A stretch of 64,000 bases of DNA, from NCBI GenBank assembly GCA_964036045.1, contig OZ038378.1, positions 20,723,941 to 20,787,940 of the forward strand, read 5' to 3'. This document shows, in pieces, positions 33,218 to 41,723 of the stretch. Origin of the DNA: Eutreptiella sp. 'Long Island Sound 2002' (taxonomy: Eukaryota; Euglenozoa; Euglenophyceae; Eutreptiales; Eutreptiaceae). Every line of letters begins with the position of its first letter. Within the stretch, counting starts at the first letter, position 1. Made by a program: the position numbers and the translations under genes. The notes under the pieces were generated by a model, which was not told where the DNA came from, made no database searches, and was given only the letters and a program-made list of their open reading frames with translations.

Positions 33218-36200
33218 TTACAGCCAATTCGAATTTGCAGGCTGCATTGCCTGGGGCGGTGCTGGTGCATTCATGGACTGCGGGGGAACATTGTATGCCG
33301 TCGTGGACTGCATTGGAACACCATATGTACCCATAGGTTGCACAGGCACGCCGTAGGCATCCATGGGCTGCTGCGGCACGCCATACGCATCCATCTGCTG
33401 CGGAGGCATGCCATACGCATCCATCTGCTGCGGAGGCATGCCATACGCATCCATCTGCTGCGGAGGCATGCCATACGCATCCATCTGCTGCGGAGGCATG
33501 CCATACGCATCCATCTGCTGCGGAGGCATGCCATACGCATCCATCTGCTGCGGAGGCACGCCGTAGGCATCCATCTGCTGCGTGCCATCGTATCCGTCCA
33601 TGGGCTGCGCCATGGAATAAATCATCGGGTCAATGTACTGCGGTGCCGCAGATTGATTGGACATGAGGTCTGGGTTGTCGTGCACATTGCCGGGTGCCGA
33701 GGAGAAGCCGAACGCAGTGTTGTAGGGCGCGCCGTTCTGAGGCTGGGGCATTCCGTAGCCCGGAGCGACACCGTCGTCGATGGGGACTGGGGGGTCACTT
33801 TCAAGCTCAAGGGTCTTGGGGGCAGGGTCTGCTGCAGAGGCCTCCTTAAAATCGAGCTCAGGGTCCGGGCCTGGGGGCTCCTCCGGCTCCAAATCTGCAG
33901 CTGCTGGTGGCACTTCCGCAATCATCTGCCTGCGCTTCTCCTCGTGCTTCACATACAGATAGACCAGACAGGTGCACAGGCAGCACAGGGGAATTGCAAG
34001 CAGGGCCAGCAGACCCCAGAGACTTTGGTTGCTCTCGTCACCACTTGGCTCGAGACTGGGACTGGGACTGGGACGGAGATTGGGACTCGGGCTCGGGGTT
34101 GTCTCTGCCGCGTCAAAGACATGCACGCCAGCAAAAGCCGAGGTGTGGTTGGCAACGACCAGGAAATCCCCATCGGAGAGCCGTACCACAGACCCGCCCT
34201 CGCGCACCACACTCACCCCCGGAGAGGACGTGTCTGTGTACGAATACACCTCCAGAGAAGTCGCGTTATTCCCCGGCACGCGAAACGTGATGTTAGGAGT
34301 GTTGAACGCCGTCAGTATGAAGAAGGTCATGTCGGGGTCGCTGCCTGCAACCATGCGGTCCACGCACATGAGGAAGCTGTAGCGCTTGCCGTCCTCCGGG
34401 GTGATCCCGATGACGTCGAACGAGGCGGGGTTGGGGAAATACGCCGTGACCGCGGCCTTGGTCACCTTGTCCCCCCAGTCCAAGAACTCCACCGCGGCAT
34501 CGGCGCCGTCCCAGGGCATCAGGATGGGCATCTGGAACCCCGCGGCCGAGGCCGTCTCCACGATCGCCTGGTGGTAGTCGGGCAGCGACAGCAGGTCGGT
34601 GACGCCACTGGGGGGCGCGTCTGTCAGGCCCATGTCGCCGTTGTAGACCAGGGACGCCATGGCCTGGCAGCTCATGTTCTGCACCGTGTGCAGCGCGAAG
34701 GGGAAGGCCCCGTACTTCGACGCCCAGTACGCGATCTTCTCCGCATCCGTGGCGCCGGCGTCCAGAGGCCCCCCGGGCAGCCCGATGGTGTACTGCGTCA
34801 CCGCCCACCCCAACGCCTCACAATCCGTCGCCAAGAGCTTCCCCGCCTCCGCCCCACTCAAGTACATCCCCACGCACTCCATCCCGGCCGCCGGCTGCCC
34901 CGCCGCCCACAGCGGCCGCAGGTCCTCGAGGCTGACACGCTCCCCCAAGACCCCCTCGGCCTTGAAGTAGTACCACACGCCGGCCCCGAGCTGGCGGACC
35001 CCGGTCCATGCGAACGCCGGGGCCGTCCCGACGCCGGCCGCGGGGTCCGCCACGAGGGCCTGCACGGCCTCCGCCACCGCCTGGAGCTCCGCGGTGGCGT
35101 CGCTGTAGAGGGGCTCTCCGCACGCGTAGACGTTCGCGAACGTGCACAGCCACCCCCGGCCGTCCAGCGTCCGGAGGTTCGTCTGGAGGACGTCCACGAC
35201 CGTGGCGTTGGCCCAGGTCGTCAGCTCCGGGACCAGCTCGTAGAACGCGAGGGTCTCGTTGCGGGCCCCGAGGGACTGGGCCTCCCCCGCAAAGAGGAAC
35301 CGGCGGCAGTACCACCCCGCCACGTCCGCGTCCGCCAGCGGCCCCACCGACTTCACGTACCCGGCCCGGCACACGCACTTGCCGGCGACGCACTCGGCGG
35401 TGTGGTGGCACGTGAGGCCCCCGCAGACTGTCTCGTTGGGCGGGTTCGTCACGGTGTCGTTGATCCACTGCCCCCAGTACGGCACGCTGGTGTAGTACTG
35501 GGGGATGTACGCGTCCCCGCAGCCCCGCGCGTGCGACACGAGGCCCACCTGCTCGTACCCGACGGGCGACGACGCGCTCGGCAGCACGATGGGCCCCCCG
35601 CTGTCGCCCTGGCAGACGTCCGGCTGCGGGTATGAGCCGTTGGAGCCGGTGATCACGAACGCCTCGTAGTTGTATACGCTGCGCTCCGTTGTGTCCTTGG
35701 GGTAGCACGTGGGGACCTGGGGCTTGCGGGCGTTGTACCGCTCGGCCGTGGCGTCGCTGATGACGTGCACGGTGGCCTCCTGCAGGTCGTCCGGGAGGGA
35801 GAACGGGGGGGACGCCTCGTTGAAGGCGTACGCGGTGGTGGAGCCCCAGCCGGTGATGCGCAGGGCCGTGCCGGCGGAGGGGCGCGCGGTGGCCAGAGGG
35901 ATCGCCGTGGGGCCGTACGGGCCGAGAGGCAGGGGGGACTCCAGGAACAGCAGGGCGATGTCGACGCCCTCCGACAGGGAGATCACCCCGGCCCACTCCG
36001 GGTGGACGTAGATCTGCTTCACGTAACGCACGATGCCGGGGCCGCGGGTCGCGTTCGTCTCGCGCTTTGTGGTGTTGGCCCGGACCCATAGGGGCTGGGC
36101 CGCGATGCCGGCGTTTTGGATGCAGTGGGCGGCGGTCAGGACCCACTCAGGCGCGATGATGGAGCCCCCGCAGCCGGGCCACAGGAAGACCTGGTACGGT

Positions 36201-36313
36201 GTGTGCACCGCGGCGGTGCCGGCAATGACCCGCTCTGTGGCGTGTGGACTCACGTGCGGCAGCCACAGCCCTATCAACAGCACCCACAGCGCTGAGGGAC
36301 GACACCATGCCAT
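33218..36313 (-). CDS. Trypsin-like serine protease with EGF-like and C-type-lectin-like domains, one TM helix and decapeptide-repeat tail
   Basis: A single exon encodes 1031 residues from an ATG followed by a signal peptide (LWVLLIGLWLPHVS, about residues 1-25). Cleavage after Arg28 would expose VIAG, as in trypsinogen-type zymogens. The catalytic triad is complete: His63 (TAAHC), Asp118 (GVDIALL), Ser238 (CQGDSGGP). Asp232 in the S1 pocket predicts cleavage after Lys/Arg. Residues about 298-335 are Cys-rich and EGF-like. Residues about 385-505 resemble a C-type-lectin fold (FAWTGV, WAAGQP, ECVGMYL, DCEALGW). Residues 510-740 are an unassigned extracellular part with several N-x-S/T sites. 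A Ser/Pro stalk precedes a TM helix near 763-788 (LLALLAIPLCCLCTCLVYLY), then a basic stop-transfer KHEEKRR. The cytoplasmic tail has about nine copies of QQMDAYGMPP (908-1000). It is probably a cell-surface protease. Confidence 0.92.
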   Translation of the reverse strand: MAWCRPSALWVLLIGLWLPHVSPHATERVIAGTAAVHTPYQVFLWPGCGGSIIAPEWVLTAAHCIQNAGIAAQPLWVRANTTKRETNATRGPGIVRYVKQIYVHPEWAGVISLSEGVDIALLFLESPLPLGPYGPTAIPLATARPSAGTALRITGWGSTTAYAFNEASPPFSLPDDLQEATVHVISDATAERYNARKPQVPTCYPKDTTERSVYNYEAFVITGSNGSYPQPDVCQGDSGGPIVLPSASSPVGYEQVGLVSHARGCGDAYIPQYYTSVPYWGQWINDTVTNPPNETVCGGLTCHHTAECVAGKCVCRAGYVKSVGPLADADVAGWYCRRFLFAGEAQSLGARNETLAFYELVPELTTWANATVVDVLQTNLRTLDGRGWLCTFANVYACGEPLYSDATAELQAVAEAVQALVADPAAGVGTAPAFAWTGVRQLGAGVWYYFKAEGVLGERVSLEDLRPLWAAGQPAAGMECVGMYLSGAEAGKLLATDCEALGWAVTQYTIGLPGGPLDAGATDAEKIAYWASKYGAFPFALHTVQNMSCQAMASLVYNGDMGLTDAPPSGVTDLLSLPDYHQAIVETASAAGFQMPILMPWDGADAAVEFLDWGDKVTKAAVTAYFPNPASFDVIGITPEDGKRYSFLMCVDRMVAGSDPDMTFFILTAFNTPNITFRVPGNNATSLEVYSYTDTSSPGVSVVREGGSVVRLSDGDFLVVANHTSAFAGVHVFDAAETTPSPSPNLRPSPSPSLEPSGDESNQSLWGLLALLAIPLCCLCTCLVYLYVKHEEKRRQMIAEVPPAAADLEPEEPPGPDPELDFKEASAADPAPKTLELESDPPVPIDDGVAPGYGMPQPQNGAPYNTAFGFSSAPGNVHDNPDLMSNQSAAPQYIDPMIYSMAQPMDGYDGTQQMDAYGVPPQQMDAYGMPPQQMDAYGMPPQQMDAYGMPPQQMDAYGMPPQQMDAYGMPPQQMDAYGVPQQPMDAYGVPVQPMGTYGVPMQSTTAYNVPPQSMNAPAPPQAMQPANSNWL
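33350..33590 (-). repeat. 30-bp coding tandem repeat in the protease tail
   Basis: Five units are identical in DNA, each encoding QQMDAYGMPP, flanked by four diverged units (GVPP, GVPQ, GVPV, GVPM). Perfect identity at silent sites shows recent expansion or homogenisation. Confidence 0.95.
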
Positions 36314-36820
36314 CTGAAGACCAGAGGAGAAAGGGGGAGCAGCAGCTCTGTCCCGTTCGACTGCTCACGTCTGACCTGGCAAACGCTCGTGGCAGGTCTG
36401 TTTCGAACGTGCGGCCCAGGGCCGCTATGGCGACGCTGCCGTTGCTCTGCCTCTTGTTTGCATGGCAAGCGGCGGACGAAGGGGTCTTCTCAGCCAGTAT
36501 TGTGTGAAGGGGGCCATGACGGGGCCAGCCTCCTCCCATGCCCATGCCCCACGGGGAAAAAGCAGTTTTAAATGGTGGGAGTGGGACCGATGGTCCTCTG
36601 CTCACAAGCATGCTTCCGCCAGTCCTCAGCGCTTGGCATGCAGACAAACCGATGGTCAGCACCCATTTGGATTGGACGAATGCAGTTTGGAGAGCACGAA
36701 AGTACCCCCCCCCCCCTTGTCGTTCCCCACCCCAGGGAAGACGGTCCCCCACCCCCCCCTGGGGGACCGCACCACCACCGTACGCGCACATTTGCAGGCA
36801 CAGAAATTGCAGCACGGAGA
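36314..36820. other. Spacer 5' of the protease gene
   Basis: Expected to hold its promoter. It has C-runs at 36708-36718 and 36753-36761. No element recognised. Confidence 0.4.
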
Positions 36821-36829
36821 GGCGCCGAA

Positions 36830-37060
36830 CAGACGCACGGTCGTGCAAGACGGTCTTGCCATCACGGTCATAAGTGATGCGGCGATATGCATCAGCGTGC
36901 TCCGAATGTCCAACGACCTGCGCCAAAACAGGTTCCTCCTCGGAGCGGATGAACATCACATTTGTCCCAGGGGGAAACATGGTTGTGTTGTCAAGTTCCA
37001 TTTCAGCGAAAGTGAGCAAAATGTCCTGCCATGAGTGCAAGGGATACAAGTGGCAGTGCC
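36830..37060 (-). pseudogene. Protein-like fragment, possibly retroelement-derived
   Basis: Within a 372-codon minus-strand frame, only this part looks like conserved protein: LYPLHSWQDILLTFAEMEL, then FPPGTNVMFIRSEEEPVLAQ, then a Tyr/Arg-rich end. The pattern (PGT-V-F, then A-VV-H, Y-R-I) recalls the small beta-rich domains near integrase or chromodomain ends of retroelements. The rest of the frame crosses C/G runs and is not credible as protein. Confidence 0.25.
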
Positions 37061-37269
37061 CCACAACACAGTCACCCAGACAACGTGACAATGAGCCGCA
37101 ACGAAAAATTTTGGGTTGACCAAGTGACCCCCCCAGCCCCCCGGGGAACAACAAGGGGTGGGGAACGACAAAGGGGGGGGTAACATTATGATTCCATGGG
37201 ATGGAGGACCCTGAAGCAAATTCATTTTTTGAATTTTTGCGACCCCCCCCATTCTGCGAAAGCAATTTT

Positions 37270-38400
37270 TGGTATAAAGCCTGCAGACTGTATCTACTCT
37301 TTTGCTATTATTTTTTGTCCAAATGTGATTGTGTGTGGATCAATCTTTGCTCAGTATTCCTTGGAGCATTCACGATGAACTGGCCTAACAACCTGTGTGA
37401 TCAGCTTTGGCCAAACCTCCTCAGTGTCAACCTGCTCCAATTGCTGCCTTTGCCATTCAATATCCCCCTTCGAGGGAAGAGTTGGAAAGAAAGAATGCAA
37501 TTAGAACATTGTCATCGCACCAAATAGGGCAGATGGGAGGTGGAACAAGGGTGGATGCATTGGGCATGTAATTGACCTCACCTACTTTAAAACACCCAAA
37601 CTCGCACAATTCATGAAATAACCGAGGAGCACCAAGAGCGGGGAGGGGTTGCGCTTAGTGGGACACATAGACACAGGCAATTGGTGGTGTTTGAGGACGC
37701 TTAGTGGGACATAAAAGCACAGTGGATTGGTGTGGTTTGAAGGCACTCAGTGGGACACAAAAACACACTTCGTTACTGGGATTTCTGGTGACTGGGGCTG
37801 GGGATGCTAACCTTGCAGGATTTCTCTCGTGCTTCTAATCTTGGTCTATAGTGCTTTTCCAATGCCCAAAGGCAAGAAGAACGGCCCAAAGCGGGGAGGA
37901 ATCAAAATGGCTACATAACCGCTGTTGTCTTAGGGTCCCCAAAGCGGGTAGGAATCAAAGCAGCTACATGACCCCTGCCATCCAAGGGTCTGCAATGCGG
38001 TGAGAAAAACAAAGTGGTTACATAACCCTTGCTGTATCTAGGTGGTGAAATGAAATGGCTGTCATTTGGCGCAGTTCAATTCAATTCAAAAAGCCCATGT
38101 GAATTATTTGAATTGCTACAGCAATTCTGAGCATTTTGAGCACAAGTGTATGGCCCCTATGGGAGGAACCAAAAGGTTTCAAGCACCTGTGGCGCTCTGG
38201 GTTTGGCCAGCAATGGTTGGGGCCAAAGTGGTGGCTAGAGACTCTGAAGGGGTGGGTGGGTGGTAGTGGTAGTGGTAGTGGTAGTGAGCCCGGGCGTGTA
38301 CGGGCACCGCATAACAGTTGCGACCAGCCGCCGGCAGCGACCTTCCAGGACAGCAGCTGTGACCCGATTCCCTGGCAGACACGCATGTACAGGGGCCGGG
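37270..38400. other. Gene-less stretch with short direct repeats
   Basis: Three diverged copies of CTTAGTGGGACACATAG/AAAAGCACA are at 37655, 37697 and 37745, and three of AAAGCGG-TAGGAATCAAA at about 37890-38015. No coding signal. A short GGTAGT tract is at 38260-38285. Confidence 0.45.
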
Positions 38401-38618
38401 GCATGCCTTGAGGACTCCCAGGCGTTTGTCACATGCGTGGTACAACCTGTGGTCCCTGATGCCGGGTGAGAAAGGATAGTAGGGGGCTGGACAAAGAGCT
38501 CGGACTTCCGGGCGTTTGTCTCAGGTGAGGTACAACCTGTGCTCCCGGGATTCAAACTGGGGGTTCTTGGGGGAATGTTTGCCCGGCGCGCGCCCGGCGC
38601 GCGCCCTGCGCGCTACTT

Positions 38619-38978
38619 TTAGACTATGTTCCCCCCGAAGAGCCCCCAAGCACACCCCTTGGAAACGCCCTTAGAATTAGGTGACCCAAACTGCCCCAGC
38701 TCAAGAAAGTTGCAAACTGGGGTACACAGTACCACTCTCGCTCCTTTAAGGGCGATCTTGGTCAACACCTTAGCAAGTTGGGAGAATGGGGGGTTAGGAT
38801 AGCACAACCGCATCGATCTCCAGTAGAAGCGATAGGCGTTATTGAGGTATCGCGAACAGTAGAGCTGCATCATAACATTGGTCCCACAAGTGTGGGTGTC
38901 AATACATTCAGTACAATAGTGCTCCTTACACTCACCACCATCTGCGACGGTGGAGCGATCTGGCAACACAACACACAC
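38619..38978 (-). pseudogene. Retroelement fragment (DIRS/Ngaro-like RNase H-adjacent region)
   Basis: 119 codons open. The core reads ECIDTHTCGTNVMMQLYCSR, then LCYPNPPFSQLAKVLTKIAL, then ARVVLCTPV. It matches the conserved pattern of tyrosine-recombinase retroelement polyproteins (vD-FA, N, fySR, NPPfsli-rvl-ki, ga-vlv-P-W). The final Trp is missing. A weaker copy of the same region seems to lie on the minus strand near 57050-57170. Confidence 0.4.
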
Positions 38979-39107
38979 ACTTCTGCCTCATCCTCTGCCT
39001 CATCTTGCGTGCCACAACCGAGCAAACGGCTGCTCAATGCGTGCCCTATACCACCCGTGCACGTCATTGTAACATTGTTGGCGGGATGTTAAAGTGCCAT
39101 TCTTTCT

Positions 39108-39311
39108 TCAAATGAATGGCACAATGACATGAATCCGGCCCTTATAAGCACCATCATGGCCCCCAACTTCGAAATCAAAGAAATCACCTCGGGTACAAGA
39201 AGGTCCATACCCATCCAAAATCAAAACATCTGCTGATGTCCCGGGGGCCAAGGGGCAAATCCATATAATGTTGCCCAACATATCAACGGCAACAGTCCAC
39301 CGGTAGGGCAT
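39108..39311 (-). pseudogene. DDE_4 (Harbinger/IS5-like) transposase fragment
   Basis: Reads WTVAVDMLGNIIWICPLAPG, then TSADVLILDGYG, then FEVGGHDGAYKGRIHVIVPF. This is the order of the first catalytic Asp (VDMLG), the PG-s-D-il motif, and the (g)D-gY-g-iivP segment of DDE_Tnp_4/Harbinger transposases. Only about 65 residues remain, so it is a relic. Confidence 0.5.
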
Positions 39312-39779
39312 GGGTCACAAAAGATGCCCGGCGCGCGAACGTTCCCCCCTTGCATGCGTGGTTGGATGCATAACCACTCAACCACGGGGACCCGTGCTGG
39401 GAAACGGCGCGGGGTAAACCGGGACTTCCTGGCGTTTGTCTCGGGATGGGGTTTTACCTGTGATTCCGGGACCGGTCGAGGCCTTGCTGCTGGGGGGGGG
39501 GGCGCCCATCCGTTCTCCTTGGCCTCCCCTTTCCCGGGGGGGGGGGGGAGCAAAAGCCTGCCGCCCCGTTTCCTGGCTCCCAAAGGGCGGCCAGCCCACG
39601 GCCTGCACCCTCGCTTTGTGGTGGCTTAAATTTGGGCCAACAGAGAGGGTTGGGGGGGGGGGTCCGGAATCTGAACAGACACCCCTCCCAGGCCACATTG
39701 CAGGATGGCATTTCCATCAGGAATTGTATTTGTTGTCAAAGAAGATGAAATAAGGTGTGCATGTTGTCAAATCTGCAAC

Positions 39780-40010
39780 ATCAACTTATTCGGACCGTAC
39801 ACTGTAAGACTCCCTCAACGTGCGAAATGAGACTGAGTCCCATGCTCTGTAAAAGTCGAGAGAGACGGGACTTGGTCCGGTAGGCACTCTGCCCCTGCCC
39901 GTGCAAACACCAAATGATCACCCATCCGCTTGCCAGGCAGGAACCAGATTTGGTTTCAGGGATTGCCTGAGGCTGGACATTTGTGAGCTGCACCACACTC
40001 ATTGTGCAAA
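39780..40010 (-). pseudogene. LINE reverse-transcriptase fragment with frameshifts
   Basis: Three frames in succession read QAIPET, NQIWFLPGKRMGDHLVFA and PVSLDFYRAWDSVSFRTL. The last two correspond to the FlpGR-i-dN and (f/y)LDf-kAFDsv (motif A, catalytic Asp) segments of non-LTR reverse transcriptases. Two 1-nt shifts separate the pieces. The frame upstream to 40297 may hold more of it but is not recognisable. Confidence 0.45.
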
Positions 40011-40299
40011 TCTACTTCATATAGACCTCCTACGGTGCTAATGGTCGCATATCTTTGGCCTTTTCGGCACCAAAAAACTTGGTTAGGCAAGGAAACTGAC
40101 GATGAATTTGGCACGCACTCCTCCCTCAGAAACTGTTCCATGGCCGCCTTCGACGTTGGAGTAAACACCAATGGGAATGCCTGGAAAAGCTCAGCTGGTA
40201 CTCGACAGAGCCAAATGCACCCTGGCTGGGGATCAGCATGGCACGCACAAACGCCGATTACAACATGAAGACAAAGAAGCGGAAAAGACACAAACAAGC

Positions 40300-41720
40300 G
40301 CAGATGTGAAATGCGGCTCTGTGTACCGCCTCACAATCGTATGTACATAGTGCCTGCACTGGCCCTACATGTGTACTTACTGACCCAACATCCGTCTGTA
40401 CATGCACATGTGCATGCTAACCTCCCCATACACACGGCATTCCAATCGCACTTCAACCCAAGAAGGAATGCGGGCCTATGGAGACCAGGTTGCACATGCT
40501 CCAGACGGCAGGCACCCACTTGTAGTTATGAAGTGGAAAAACAAATATTCGTACTGAACAATACAAATGCAACTCCGCATTACACCGCCGTCTCCGGGCT
40601 CTGCTGGGTGTTATGCGCTCCTAACGGAGAGCATTCACAGCAGAACAGCAGAGAGTGGCACGCAAGCCCATGCACATGTGATGCAATGCTCAAAGGGGCT
40701 GGGTTGCATGCTCCCTTCGAAAAGGCAGCGGCTTCGGAATGAAACCTGCAAGATTGTCAGGCTACGCCATTGCCCCCCCCCCCCCCCCCCATCCGCACTC
40801 ACCCTTGTCCCGGACTCTGCCCGTGCCCATGCCTGTGCCCATGCCACTGGGCCTGCTGCTGCCACTTCGCATGCCCCAGCTGTCTTGCCCCGAATGACGT
40901 GCCCGTGCCCATGCTCGTGCTCGAAAAAGAAAAGGCCTGGGGCGAATATATACATCCCAAACACGGATTTGATGAAAAGCCCAGGCCGATGTGCGCCTGC
41001 TGCTCAATGCGTCTGCCCTTTCCTTGACACATTGCCTACTCGCCCCAGTTCCTTGTTCCCCAGATCCAGGCCCACACAACGTGCAGGAGCCAGGATACCC
41101 CCAACAGAAGGAACACACCGCTCTCCCCGCCTCTAAGACGCAGGCACCAAATTCATACAGTTGGGGAGGCCTGCACGGAGAATTCACAAACGCGACGTTT
41201 TGCAGTTTTTTTTTGTGGGTGGGTCGTGAGGGGATTTGGCTCTCTCCAACGCTCGGGTGGCTGTACACAATGCAGACAATTGCATGGTATGCTTACCGCT
41301 TCACCAGCGGGTGGTCGTTGGACAGGGCCAAAAAAGCGCCGTTTGACCAGTGCGTGGTGGTTGTTGCGCAACAGGGGGGGGGGGGGGGGCGGGATTAACG
41401 TGCATCGCCGGGCCTCGCCTCCCACAGTCAAAGAGCAGGGAGACTGCATCAAGAAAGCTTCAGCGAATGACATTTGAGGTCTGATACAAAGGGATGGGAT
41501 GGGCACCGCCCAAAACGACTGCACAGCCAGCGGTGCCCTACGGGTGGAGCCGTACCAACTTCCGCAGTCCGTCGAATGAACAGCCAACCCCAGGCCGCCC
41601 CCCCGCCACTCACCCCCCCGCCCCCCCCCCCCCCCCGGCCCAGCGCTGGAAGAGCCATCGGCCCCGGACGTTCCCCCTTGTCCTGTTCCCTGCGCTGAGG
41701 CCTCTGCTGTGACCGGGAAC
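40300..41720. other. Gene-less spacer 3' of PITHD1
   Basis: Carries a C-run of about 18 (40772-40790), a G-run (41366-41380) and C-runs at 41615-41637. No exon supported. Confidence 0.45.
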
Positions 41721-41723
41721 GCC

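Larger units (their letters stand above)
38408..39475. repeat. Dispersed about 50-bp repeat: GGACTTCCGGGCGTTTGTCTC
   Basis: Copies at 38410-38460, 38502-38550 and 39420-39470 share GGACTYCYNGGCGTTTGTC, then a variable 10-15 bp, then ACCTGTG. The middle one is followed by CCCGGGATTC. No gene is associated. Confidence 0.65.

Noticed and set aside
33038..35635. 865-codon plus-strand open frame
   Set aside because: Antisense of the trypsin-like protease. Translated repeats (HAIRIHLLRR) are the reverse of the decapeptide repeat.
38585..38615. GCGCGC-rich palindrome as a protein-binding site
   Set aside because: Simple CG repeats (CCCGGCGCGCG) are enough to explain it; no partner gene or conserved spacing.
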